In this document: positions 1-7,362 of the stretch, piece after piece
Position numbering within the stretch: position 1 is the stretch's first letter
How the letters are laid out: each line of letters starts with the position of its first letter
Source of the DNA: UBA6544 sp049601975
Lineage (GTDB): Bacteria > Pseudomonadota > Alphaproteobacteria > UBA8366
DNA length: 16,560 bases
Direction of reading: 5' to 3'
NCBI GenBank assembly: GCA_049601975.1
Contig: JBMYRC010000089.1
Coordinates: 1 to 16,560, forward strand
Program-made: the position numbers and the translations under genes
The notes under the pieces: model-generated
Told to the model about the DNA's origin: nothing
The model's database searches: none
Seen by the model: only the letters and a program-made list of their open reading frames with translations

Positions 1-72
1 GGAGAGGGGACGTTACCGAGCAGCTGGTTAGAATTCCCTCTCCCGCTTGCGGGGGGAGGGTTAGGGTGGGGG
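1..72. repeat. Intergenic C/T-G/A hairpin repeat
   Basis: This gene-free stretch lies just beyond the 3' end of the aldolase gene. A stem runs from CCCTCTCCC (36-44) to the G-rich arm ending GGGAGGG (about 52-60), with one G-T pair, around a short GC-rich loop. It is followed by a TTAGGGTGGGGG tail (61-72). The first ten bases, GGAGAGGGGA, look like the right arm of a second copy cut by the window edge. A related stem lies at 3882-3900. Such CCCTCTCCC...GGGAGAGGG elements are common between genes in alphaproteobacteria. It may also act as a terminator or 3' stabiliser for the minus-strand operon ending at 73. Confidence 0.6.
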
Positions 73-855
73 TTACCCCATTCCCCGCACGACATCCGCC
101 TGTTCCTTTGCAGCCTTCATCAGGAACGGGAAGTCATTGCCGGCCAGGATCAGCCGCGCGCCCATCGCAACATAATCCTTCATGACGGCGGGATCATAGA
201 CGCCGCCCATGCCGAGGAATTTGCCGTGCTTCTCGCACGCCGCCGCCGCGGTCTCGTAATGCTTGACGACGCGAGAATCCCCAACTTGGCCGGGAATGCC
301 CATCTCGATGGTCAGGTCGTTGGTGCCGAACAATAGCGCGTCGATGCCATCGATGGCGGCCATGGCTTCCGCATTCTCGACCGCTTCCTCAGTCTCCAGC
401 ATGACGATCAACAAAGTGGCGTCATTGATCGCTTTTGTCGCTTCGCCGACAGGTGTCGGCACGAAGTCGAGTTGCGGCAGGGAGCCGGTGATCGAGCGTT
501 TGCCGATGGGTGGATATTTTACGTTCTCGACCATGTTCTTGGCAGTTTGAATATCGTCGACATGGGGGACGACAATGCCTTGGGCACCGGTGTCGAGAAG
601 TCGGCTGGCGTGGAAGTGCTGAAACCCCGGTACCCGCACGATGGGGGTGATACCGGCATCCTGTGCGGCGATGCAAATTTGTGCCGCGTTATCGATCGAC
701 ATGGAATTATGCTCCATGTCGATGAACAGCCAATCGTACCCGGCGGTCTTCATCATCCTGCCGATCTCGACGACGCGAGTCATGCGCAGCCCGACGCCGA
801 TGGCGAGCTCGCCCGCTTCCAGTTTCTGTTTCGCGACATTGACGATTTCGGCCAT
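73..855 (-). CDS. HpcH/HpaI-family class II aldolase
   Basis: A 260-residue protein of the HpcH/HpaI aldolase/citrate lyase family. These (beta/alpha)8-barrel enzymes cleave or form 4-hydroxy-2-oxo acids, releasing pyruvate or a related oxo acid and an aldehyde, using a divalent metal in the cytoplasm. The expected functional residues are all visible: His49 in DMEHN, Arg74 in VRVPG, Glu154 in MLETEEA and Asp180 in GTNDLT; GAQGIVVPHV (90-99) is also typical. Length is normal for the family. An AAAGGA site about ten bases upstream supports the ATG at 855. The gene follows the dioxygenase gene by 17 bases on the same strand, so the two are probably co-transcribed, and the aldolase may cleave a hydroxylated product. 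The natural substrate cannot be assigned. The best-known relatives are 4-hydroxy-2-oxoheptanedioate and 2-keto-3-deoxy-sugar-acid aldolases. Confidence 0.9.
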   Translation of the reverse strand: MAEIVNVAKQKLEAGELAIGVGLRMTRVVEIGRMMKTAGYDWLFIDMEHNSMSIDNAAQICIAAQDAGITPIVRVPGFQHFHASRLLDTGAQGIVVPHVDDIQTAKNMVENVKYPPIGKRSITGSLPQLDFVPTPVGEATKAINDATLLIVMLETEEAVENAEAMAAIDGIDALLFGTNDLTIEMGIPGQVGDSRVVKHYETAAAACEKHGKFLGMGGVYDPAVMKDYVAMGARLILAGNDFPFLMKAAKEQADVVRGMG

Positions 856-872
856 GGATAGGGTTCCTTTGG

Positions 873-1952
873 TTAAGCGGTTTTGAGTAGTTCGTCTGGT
901 TTATAGGTGGCACTACGCGGGCGGACCCCTTTGCGCGGGCCGTTGAGCGCCTTATTCGCGAAGTCGGCATTCAGCGGTCGGGCTCCATCGTGATTGAGCC
1001 AAAGCCGCAGGAGCAGGCGTTTTCGTTCTTCTTCTTCGTAATCCTCGAAATCACCGCGCGAATGCAGGATCACGGAATTGTTGAGCCATTGAATGTCGCC
1101 GGGCTCGAAGATCATGGAAAGTTCAACATCTTCGCGAATTGCGACCTCGCCGACGAAATTAATGGCGGCTTGTTCCAATTCAGTGAGCGGAGCGCCGGCT
1201 TTCACCGCACCCGCTTCGATGGCTTTCTGATTGAAACGACAAGCGAGGTATCCTTCGTGCCAACTAAAGGTCGGGATGCGATGAGTGACTTCGTTCGGAT
1301 CGCCGGTCGGCCCTTTACCGTCGAGCTCAAAGTGAAAACCTCGATGCAAGGCCGGCAGATATTCCGGATGTTTGTCGAAGACTTCGTTGTAAATCGCCAT
1401 CGAGCTGCGAATGGTGCTGGCGCCGCCGGATTTTGCGACGCGCAAACAGACTAAGCCGACAATATCGGTGATGTCGCAATGAGGGCGCAATTCCGCTGAG
1501 CTCATGCTGCCGCGATGTTCGCTCTTGGTATAGTCGAACCCATGGTCGCGGATTTCCTGGATCAACTCGCCTTTGATGTTCTGGGACTCTGCCACGCCGA
1601 TATGCTGGCCGATGCCCCAATAAATTCGGCGGAGGTCGGCTTCGTCGTAGTTTTCGACCGGAAAGCCCCGCATCAGCACGAACCCACGCCCGTATTCCAA
1701 CTCATGGACCATCCGCGCCAGCTCGTCGGCGAAGCCATCCAGGGGGAAGTCGTCTTTCGTGACGTCTTGCTCGGCCAAGCCCTTTTCCTTTGAGTGGTGA
1801 AGGGCCGCGTCCATTTCCGCCACATGTTCCGGCTGGATTCGCCAGATCCAAGATGTTTCGTCGCGCAGGTCCTTGCCGTGCCAGGCACAGGGCAAGTCTA
1901 CGCGGACAGGGTTTTCCGGCGTGCCGCCAAGTTTCCGAGTATCTTCGGTCAT
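873..1952 (-). CDS. TauD/TfdA-family 2-oxoglutarate dioxygenase (long form)
   Basis: A 359-residue non-heme Fe(II)/2-oxoglutarate-dependent oxygenase of the TauD/TfdA superfamily. The iron-binding facial triad is visible as His158 and Asp160 in RPHCDITD and His297 in VILHSRGDF. A basic stretch, RKRLLLR (310-316), follows at the spacing expected for the 2-oxoglutarate-binding arginine. It is about 75 residues longer than the three other dioxygenases here. The extra length sits at the N terminus (roughly 1-85, Trp-rich with WHGKDLRDE), which recalls gamma-butyrobetaine-hydroxylase-like members, but I see no zinc-binding cysteine cluster. The start at 1952 has a strong GGAGGAA site seven bases upstream. 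It is the first gene of a two-gene operon with the aldolase and is divergent from the ICL/PEP-mutase gene. The likely reaction is hydroxylation of a small carboxylic or amine compound; the substrate is unknown. Confidence 0.88.
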   Translation of the reverse strand: MTEDTRKLGGTPENPVRVDLPCAWHGKDLRDETSWIWRIQPEHVAEMDAALHHSKEKGLAEQDVTKDDFPLDGFADELARMVHELEYGRGFVLMRGFPVENYDEADLRRIYWGIGQHIGVAESQNIKGELIQEIRDHGFDYTKSEHRGSMSSAELRPHCDITDIVGLVCLRVAKSGGASTIRSSMAIYNEVFDKHPEYLPALHRGFHFELDGKGPTGDPNEVTHRIPTFSWHEGYLACRFNQKAIEAGAVKAGAPLTELEQAAINFVGEVAIREDVELSMIFEPGDIQWLNNSVILHSRGDFEDYEEEERKRLLLRLWLNHDGARPLNADFANKALNGPRKGVRPRSATYKPDELLKTA

Positions 1953-1977
1953 GATCGATTTCCTCCGCTTCTACTCA

Positions 1978-1987
1978 AACTATAGTT
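1978..1987. promoter_or_regulatory. 10-bp perfect palindrome in divergent promoter region
   Basis: AACTATAGTT is a perfect palindrome in the 87-base gap between the divergent dioxygenase (start 1952) and ICL/PEP-mutase-like (start 2040) genes. It could be an operator half-site or part of overlapping promoter elements. No regulator gene is adjacent. The functional role is inferred from position and symmetry only. Confidence 0.35.
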
Positions 1988-2009
1988 ATTGCGGCAACGG
2001 CGCGCTTCA

Positions 2010-2023
2010 ATTTCGCGCGAAAT
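2010..2023. promoter_or_regulatory. 14-bp perfect palindrome upstream of ICL/PEPM-like gene
   Basis: ATTTCGCGCGAAAT is a perfect 14-base palindrome that ends just before the ribosome-binding site (AAAAGGAAAG, 2026-2035) of the gene starting at 2040. A symmetric site here could bind a dimeric repressor and block transcription or initiation. Binding is an inference; the symmetry is directly seen. Confidence 0.4.
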
Positions 2024-2039
2024 CGAAAAGGAAAGATAC

Positions 2040-2939
2040 ATGGAACGCTCGACGACGCGATTGCGCGCCCTTCTGAAGGAAAAAGACTTTGTTTATATGC
2101 CCGCTGTCTACTATCCGCTCGGCGGCCGGCTGATTGAGGATATGGGTTTCGATGCGGCCTATGTCGGTGGTTACGTCACCGGTGGCTCGCGGGCCGTGAG
2201 TGAGCCATTGCTCACCATGACAGAGCAAGTGGAGACGGCGGAGCATGTCGCGCGGTCGATCAAGGCACCGGTGATTTGTGATGCGGGCGCCGGGTTCGGC
2301 GAGCCGCTTCACGTAACCCGGACAGTAAAGGAGTTCATCAACGCTGGGATAGCAGGGGTTCATATCGAGGATCAACTGTTCCCAAAGCGCGCGCATTACC
2401 ACAAGTATGTGGCGCACGCGATACCGGCGGAAGAGCTCGTCGATAAAATCCGCTGGGCCTGCAAATCCCGGGAAGAGCACGATCCGGATTTCGTCGTCAT
2501 CGCGCGCACCGACACTTGTCGTTTCGACGGATTGGATGAAGCGGTGCGGCGGATCAATATGTGCGCCGACGTGGGCGCGGATATGGGATTGCTGTTCCCG
2601 ATGAATGACGAGGATGCGGAACGGGCGCCAAAGGAATGCAATATCCCCTTGGTCTACGTGCAGAGCCGCGGTAACCGCGAAGGACGACCGACCTATTCGA
2701 TGGATCGGCTGCGGGACATGGGCTACGCCGCCTGTATCGACGCGCAGTTATTCCTGTTGGTGAGCCTGCATTTCACCCGCAAGGCGCTCGAGGAAATGCG
2801 CGAGAAGGGGGAATATTCCGGTATGTCTTGGGACGAAATGGTGGATGCCCGCCAATCGGTAGAGGATTTGATCGGCCTCGACGCTTACTACGAGATTGAG
2901 GAACAGACGGTGGAAGATAAAAAATGGGGCAAGCGTTAG
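2040..2939 (+). CDS. Isocitrate lyase/PEP mutase superfamily protein, atypical active site
   Basis: A 299-residue (beta/alpha)8 protein of the isocitrate lyase/phosphoenolpyruvate mutase superfamily. Visible landmarks are YVGGYVTGG (41-49), DAGAGFGEP (81-89), HIEDQLFPKRAHYHK (108-122) and ARTD (155-158). Two features differ from classical lyases. The usual DAD metal motif reads DAG, so its second aspartate (position 83) is glycine. The KRCGH-type catalytic loop reads KRAHY, so the catalytic cysteine is absent. It is therefore unlikely to be an ordinary isocitrate or methylisocitrate lyase; an oxaloacetate-decarboxylase-like or other oxo-acid activity is more plausible. I chose ATG 2040 because AAAAGGAAAG precedes it. 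An upstream in-frame TTG at 1989 would put the palindrome at 2010 inside the gene. It is the first gene of a plus-strand pair with the next dioxygenase, 69 bases downstream. Confidence 0.85.
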   Translation: MERSTTRLRALLKEKDFVYMPAVYYPLGGRLIEDMGFDAAYVGGYVTGGSRAVSEPLLTMTEQVETAEHVARSIKAPVICDAGAGFGEPLHVTRTVKEFINAGIAGVHIEDQLFPKRAHYHKYVAHAIPAEELVDKIRWACKSREEHDPDFVVIARTDTCRFDGLDEAVRRINMCADVGADMGLLFPMNDEDAERAPKECNIPLVYVQSRGNREGRPTYSMDRLRDMGYAACIDAQLFLLVSLHFTRKALEEMREKGEYSGMSWDEMVDARQSVEDLIGLDAYYEIEEQTVEDKKWGKR

Positions 2940-3008
2940 GCTCGCTTTTCTCTCTTCAACGGGGCGTTAGGTTATTTGGTATCGATGCGGTGAAATCGGA
3001 GTAGTGTG

Positions 3009-3866
3009 ATGAACGACATATCTGTCCAATCCATGCGGCGGCTTTCGAAGGCGGGCGGGGTCGAGATTCCCGGGATGGATCTCTCGCGCCCGTTGAGCGA
3101 GGCGGAGAAGCAATTGATCCGCGAAGCTTTTCTTGAGCACCACATTCTGATTTTCCGAGATCAAGACCTCTCAAAGGAACAGCAGACCGCCTATACGGAG
3201 CAGTTCGGGGAATTGGAGGGGCATGTTATTCGCCAGCGTGACGGCAGCGCGATGCCAATGGTCCAGCAGATCGAAAATCTCGATGAAGAAGGCAAGCCGA
3301 CTTATAAACCGCTGACCCACGGCAACTACTTCTGGCACACCGACAAATCCTATCACGCGGTCCCATCGCTGGCGACATTACTGCATGCGCAGGAACTTCC
3401 GAAGAGCGGCGGTGACACGCAATTCGCAAATATGTACCTGGCCTATGAAGCATTATCGGATGACCAAAAGCGGGAATATGCCGACCTTCAGGTCGTGCAT
3501 AGCTGGGAGGCTAATCGTCGCAATACCGGCAACAAACCAGCGAGTGAAGAAGAGCGGCGCGAGCGCCCTCCGGTCACGCACCCGTTGATTCGGACCCATC
3601 CGGAGACTGGTCGCAAGACCCTTTATCTCGGCGTACACACGTCGCATATCGAGGGACTCGAAGAGGAAGGTCGGAAAATGCTGGAAGACCTGCAGGCCTT
3701 CGCGACTCAGGATGAGTTCGTTTATTCGCATCAATGGCGTGTCGGCGATTTAGCGATGTGGGACAATCGATGCCTATTGCACCGCGCCATTGCCAATTAC
3801 GGTATGTCGACGGAGCGCCGTATTTTACACCGCACGGTAATCAAGGGCGTCGACGTTCCGCATTAG
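3009..3866 (+). CDS. TfdA-type 2-oxoglutarate dioxygenase
   Basis: A 285-residue TauD/TfdA-family dioxygenase of normal family length. The facial triad is His110 and Asp112 in FWHTDKSYH and His258 in DNRCLLHRA. Arg270/Arg271 follow at the distance expected for the 2-oxoglutarate carboxylate anchor. THPLIRTHPETGRKTLY (190-206) and WRVGDLAMWDN (243-253) are typical of the TfdA/alkylsulfatase branch. GGAG at 2998-3001 lies seven bases before ATG 3009; a GTG one codon earlier is possible but poorly spaced. It follows the ICL/PEP-mutase-like gene on the same strand and converges on another dioxygenase gene. Expected chemistry is oxidative decarboxylation of 2-oxoglutarate to succinate coupled to hydroxylation of an unidentified substrate. 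Confidence 0.9.
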   Translation: MNDISVQSMRRLSKAGGVEIPGMDLSRPLSEAEKQLIREAFLEHHILIFRDQDLSKEQQTAYTEQFGELEGHVIRQRDGSAMPMVQQIENLDEEGKPTYKPLTHGNYFWHTDKSYHAVPSLATLLHAQELPKSGGDTQFANMYLAYEALSDDQKREYADLQVVHSWEANRRNTGNKPASEEERRERPPVTHPLIRTHPETGRKTLYLGVHTSHIEGLEEEGRKMLEDLQAFATQDEFVYSHQWRVGDLAMWDNRCLLHRAIANYGMSTERRILHRTVIKGVDVPH

Positions 3867-3881
3867 CGAAACCCCATAACT

Positions 3882-3900
3882 CTCTCCCACGCGGGGAGAG
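3882..3900. terminator. Hairpin between convergent genes
   Basis: CTCTCCC (3882-3888) and GGGAGAG (3894-3900) form a perfect seven-base stem around a five-base loop, in the 37-base gap between two convergent dioxygenase genes. There is no clear T-run on either side. It may be a bidirectional terminator or mRNA-protecting stem, and it belongs to the same repeat class as the element at 36-60. Confidence 0.55.
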
Positions 3901-3903
3901 GGA

Positions 3904-4761
3904 CTAGATTCGCACCGTTGGACTATTACCCGCAATCGTCGTTCGGATCATGACCCGCGCATGTTTGTCGCGCGCGAAGGGACGGCCGCGATGGACGACG
4001 GCGCGATTGTCCCAGAGAACCACATCGTTTGCGCGCCAAGTATGCGTATAAACCCGTTCCGGCGCGGTTGCGAAGGCTATTAATTCATCGATGAGCGGTC
4101 TCGCCTCGTCATCGGGCATGCCGACAATCGCGCCTGCGTGGGAGCCGACATAAAGCGACTTCTTGCCGGTCTCAGGAATATCTCGGACCATGATTTGCTT
4201 CACCGGTGGTAATTCGTCGTATTCCGCCTGGGTCATCAGCTCCGGGTTGATGCGATTACGGGACGCCGCGAAATGATGTAACGCGATCTTCCCGTCAATT
4301 TTGGATTTTGTGTCTTCCGGCAAATCGTCCCAAGCGACGATCATGCTCGCGTACTCGGTCTCCCCACCCTCCGGTGGCACGGTCTTGGCGGAGAGCATGG
4401 AGGCCAGCGCCGGTGTCGGCTTGAAAGAGCTATCGCTGTGCCAGAGCGAATTCGCTTTGTGGACCATGTTGAGGCGATGATCGTCCGGCACCACATTGCC
4501 GTCTTCGCCAACATTGCTCAGGATCACCAATGGGGTCCCGGCACCGTAGGAGCCGACTTTTGTCGCTTCCAGCGGGCCCAATCTTTTGCTGAATGTAATT
4601 TGCTGTTCGTCCGTCAACGGTTGGTCCGGAAAGACCAGAACCGAGTGACTGGCAAAACCCTCGCGCAGTTTGGCAAATGTCTCGTCGTCCAAGTCATTGG
4701 CGAGGTCGATGCCGGTGACACGGGCGCCGAAACGGGTGTGCAAAGTTTCGAAGTTGATCAT
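3904..4761 (-). CDS. TfdA-type 2-oxoglutarate dioxygenase
   Basis: A 285-residue TauD/TfdA-family dioxygenase. The facial triad is His108 and Asp110 in LWHSDSSF and His257 in RAVVHRGRPF; Arg269 or Arg273 is the likely 2-oxoglutarate anchor. LWHSDSSF and KKSLYVGSHAGAIVGM (200-215) closely resemble the 2,4-dichlorophenoxyacetate dioxygenase (TfdA) branch, and the length matches TfdA. Resemblance to TfdA does not imply herbicide breakdown: most chromosomal relatives act on unknown natural substrates. The ribosome-binding site is weak (GGCGG-like). The gene lies 72 bases downstream of the dimethylglycine-dehydrogenase-like gene on the same strand, so the pair may be one transcript. Its middle part (HHFAASRNR, 162-170) differs from the other two short dioxygenases here, suggesting a different substrate. 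Confidence 0.9.
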   Translation of the reverse strand: MINFETLHTRFGARVTGIDLANDLDDETFAKLREGFASHSVLVFPDQPLTDEQQITFSKRLGPLEATKVGSYGAGTPLVILSNVGEDGNVVPDDHRLNMVHKANSLWHSDSSFKPTPALASMLSAKTVPPEGGETEYASMIVAWDDLPEDTKSKIDGKIALHHFAASRNRINPELMTQAEYDELPPVKQIMVRDIPETGKKSLYVGSHAGAIVGMPDDEARPLIDELIAFATAPERVYTHTWRANDVVLWDNRAVVHRGRPFARDKHARVMIRTTIAGNSPTVRI

Positions 4762-4833
4762 AATCGTAGAACCGCCAGCGATATTTATTCTCTATTCAAG
4801 ATCGGTCGCCCATCGTCGAATGACAACTGCAGG

Positions 4834-7281
4834 TCAGTCGCGCAGCCGTGTGCCTGCCGGATCATGGAGGGGCTTCAACGACGCTGTGGCCGCATGCCGG
4901 GTGAGCGCTGTTTCGACTTCGAACCGCCCATTCGCGACGATATCCTCGACGGAGCTGCCGCCAAGCTGGATATAGCCGATGGCGACGGAGCGGCCGACCG
5001 TATGACCGTACGCAGCGGAAGTCGTATATCCCAAAATATCGCCGTCGACGAGAATCGGCTCCAATCCCATCAAGATCACATCCGGGTCGTCGACGCTCAG
5101 CAGGATACGCCGTCGTCCGACACCATCGACTTTTTGCCGCTCGAGCGCTGCCCGGCCGGTGAAATCGGTATTACCGGAGAGTTTTGTCGTGAACCCCATG
5201 CCGGCTTGAAGTGGCGTGTCGTCAGGGCCGATGTCGTGTCCCCAGGCGCAATAACCCTTTTCGATGCGCAGGCCCGCCATGGCAAAGCTGCCGGCATTCT
5301 CTATGCGAAGATCGCTGCCCGCTTCGCGAATTCGGTCGTAGAGCGGCAAAGCGGCCTCGCTCGGCACGTAAAGCTCCCATCCTAGCTCGCCCACATAGGA
5401 GATGCGGGCGGCACGGGAGACGGTGTCGCCGATCTCGACTTCCCGGTGGGTGAGGTAGGGGAAGCCTTCATTGGTGAAATCATCGGGGCTGAGGCGGGAC
5501 AACAATGTCCGGGCGTGCGGTCCCATCACGCCGATCACCGCATAGGCGCTGGTCAAATCCGTCAATGTGACGAATTCGTCGGCGGCGATGTGGCGGCGTA
5601 ATAAATCCATGTCGCGGGTTTGCTGAGCCGAGCCGGTGACGATCAGATAAGCGTCGTCCCGTATCCGCAGGGCGACCACATCGCTCTCATACCCGCCGCG
5701 GGTGTTTAGGATTGGGGTATAGGTGACGCGTCCGGCGGGCACATCCATCCGTCCCGCACAGACCCGGTCGAGAAAAGCCGGGGCGTCGCAGCCTTGCACG
5801 AGAATCTTGCTGAAGCTGGTTTGATCGAAGACGGCAACAGCTTCTCGCGCGGCCTGGTGTTCGCGGGCGACGCAATCAAACCAATGGGGATTGCCGAAGC
5901 GAAGTTCCGTGGAGACACCGCCGCCCGCCGGTTGGAACCAACTAGGCCGCTCCCAACCGCCCCGGTCGCCAAATTCCGCACCGAGCGATGCGAGCCGTTC
6001 GTGCAGGGGCGAGAGGCGCAGATTACGGGCGCTCTCGAACTCATGTCCCGCATAGCCGATGGCGTAGTGCATGGAGAGATTTTCGGCGGCCCGGTCACGG
6101 ACTGCCGTGAGTGTGTCCCGCACCCGGGCGAAGCGGCGCACATCGACCGAGGAAAGATCGACGCCGGGATCACCGTCGACAACCCAATCCGCGAGCGCTT
6201 TGCCCGCACCGCCGCTACTGGCGATACCCATCGAATTCATGCCGCAACACATGAAGAAGCCGGGAACTTCGGGTGCTTCGCCCATCAGGAACGCCCCATC
6301 CAGGGTGAAACTCTCGGGGCCATTCAACAGCATCCGCACTTCCGCTGTCTCGAGGGCCGGGATGCGATGCAATGCTTCCGCCATGATTGGCTCGAAATGA
6401 TCCCAATTCTCGCCTAGAAGATCGAAGGAAAAATCATTCGGTAGCTGATCCAAGTCTACCGGTCTGGCGTTCGGCTCGAAACTGCCGACGAGCAAGCCCT
6501 GCGCCTCGTCGCGGATATACATGTATCCGTCATGGGCACCGAGCACCGGCATGCCGGTATAAATGCCGTCGAAAGGCTTGGTGATCAGCGCGTAATGTTC
6601 GCAAGCGTAAAGCGGTGCCGAAATCCCCGCCATGCGTGCGATTGCGCGCGACCATAGACCGCCGCACAGCGCCACGGCGTCGCAGGCGATAGTGCCACTC
6701 TCCGTCTCGACGCCGCTGATGCGGCCGTTGGCAAAGGTAAATCCGGTGACTGGTGTGTCCTCGAAGATGCGCACGCCACCACCGCGAGCGCCTTTGATCA
6801 AGGCAGCGCACACATCGCTGGAACTCACCCGTCCGTCGCTTGGGGATAGAATGCCGCCATGCAGGTCATCCGTATTGGCGATGGGCCAAAGCTTCTTGAT
6901 TTCCGCCGCGTCGATTTCCTCAACCTCAATCCCGAAGGCGCGGGCGAGCGACGCTTGGCGGCGGATATGGGTCATCCGATCCGCGTTGGCGGCAATGCTA
7001 AGACTGCCGCAGCCGATCCAACCGGTGGATTGTCCGGTCTCCGCTTCCAAAGATTGATAGAGCTCGGCACTGTATTTCATCAGCGTCGTAAGGCTGGAAC
7101 TGGAACGGAGCTGGCGGACCTGCGCCGCCGAATGCCAGGTCGTGCCGCTCGTCAATTTTGAGCGTTCCAGCAGGATCACGTCATTTTTGCCCCGCTTTGC
7201 CAAATGGTAGGCGGTCGAGCAACCAACGATACCGCCGCCGATGACGACGATCTCGGCTGATTGAGGAAGGGCGTCGGACAT
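4834..7281 (-). CDS. Dimethylglycine/sarcosine dehydrogenase-like flavoprotein with GcvT domain
   Basis: An 815-residue fusion flavoprotein. The order is an FAD-binding DAO domain (about 8-370) with the dinucleotide motif GGGIVGCS (15-22), an FAO-middle segment (about 372-430), a GcvT folate-binding domain (about 435-710) with RISYVGELGWELY (626-638), and a GcvT C-terminal barrel (about 715-800). This is the layout of dimethylglycine and sarcosine dehydrogenases, which oxidatively demethylate N-methyl amines and pass the one-carbon unit to tetrahydrofolate. His50 in SGTTWHSAAQ occupies the position of the histidine that binds FAD covalently in the mammalian enzymes. AAGGA about ten bases upstream supports the start. 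It is divergent from hyuA and precedes a TfdA-type dioxygenase. The exact amine (dimethylglycine, sarcosine or another) cannot be read from sequence. Confidence 0.9.
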   Translation of the reverse strand: MSDALPQSAEIVVIGGGIVGCSTAYHLAKRGKNDVILLERSKLTSGTTWHSAAQVRQLRSSSSLTTLMKYSAELYQSLEAETGQSTGWIGCGSLSIAANADRMTHIRRQASLARAFGIEVEEIDAAEIKKLWPIANTDDLHGGILSPSDGRVSSSDVCAALIKGARGGGVRIFEDTPVTGFTFANGRISGVETESGTIACDAVALCGGLWSRAIARMAGISAPLYACEHYALITKPFDGIYTGMPVLGAHDGYMYIRDEAQGLLVGSFEPNARPVDLDQLPNDFSFDLLGENWDHFEPIMAEALHRIPALETAEVRMLLNGPESFTLDGAFLMGEAPEVPGFFMCCGMNSMGIASSGGAGKALADWVVDGDPGVDLSSVDVRRFARVRDTLTAVRDRAAENLSMHYAIGYAGHEFESARNLRLSPLHERLASLGAEFGDRGGWERPSWFQPAGGGVSTELRFGNPHWFDCVAREHQAAREAVAVFDQTSFSKILVQGCDAPAFLDRVCAGRMDVPAGRVTYTPILNTRGGYESDVVALRIRDDAYLIVTGSAQQTRDMDLLRRHIAADEFVTLTDLTSAYAVIGVMGPHARTLLSRLSPDDFTNEGFPYLTHREVEIGDTVSRAARISYVGELGWELYVPSEAALPLYDRIREAGSDLRIENAGSFAMAGLRIEKGYCAWGHDIGPDDTPLQAGMGFTTKLSGNTDFTGRAALERQKVDGVGRRRILLSVDDPDVILMGLEPILVDGDILGYTTSAAYGHTVGRSVAIGYIQLGGSSVEDIVANGRFEVETALTRHAATASLKPLHDPAGTRLRD

Positions 7282-7362
7282 AGTTCTTGTTCCTTTGTGG
7301 ACGCGAGCAACCTTAACTTAGGTATACGAAAATCAGTACTGAGAAAGCCGGAAACAAACTTT
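7282..7362. promoter_or_regulatory. Divergent promoter region, flavoprotein gene and hyuA
   Basis: This 81-base AT-richer gap must hold the promoters of both outward-facing operons. TTAACTTAGG and GTATAC near 7315-7327 are the most promoter-like parts, but I cannot fix -35/-10 pairs with confidence. The TCAGTACTGA palindrome lies within it. Confidence 0.45.
7333..7342. promoter_or_regulatory. 10-bp perfect palindrome upstream of hyuA
   Basis: TCAGTACTGA is a perfect palindrome in the 81-base gap between the divergent flavoprotein gene (start 7281) and hyuA (start 7363). A six-base palindrome, GTATAC (7322-7327), lies just before it. The site could be an operator shared by both operons. No binding protein is encoded nearby. 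Confidence 0.35.

Noticed and set aside
3904..4761. Calling this gene tfdA (2,4-D dioxygenase)
   Set aside because: The motifs match the TfdA branch, but many chromosomal relatives have other or unknown substrates and no chlorophenol pathway genes are nearby.
4438..5385. Plus-strand open frame (315 codons) across two minus-strand genes
   Set aside because: It spans the junction of the TfdA-type and flavoprotein genes, which are both well supported on the other strand; no family features.
5794..6417. Plus-strand open frame inside the flavoprotein gene
   Set aside because: Antisense to conserved FAO-middle and GcvT regions; no independent support.
7261..7362. TTG start for hyuA giving 34 extra residues
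   Set aside because: It overlaps the divergent flavoprotein start and covers the shared promoter gap; the family N terminus begins at 7363.
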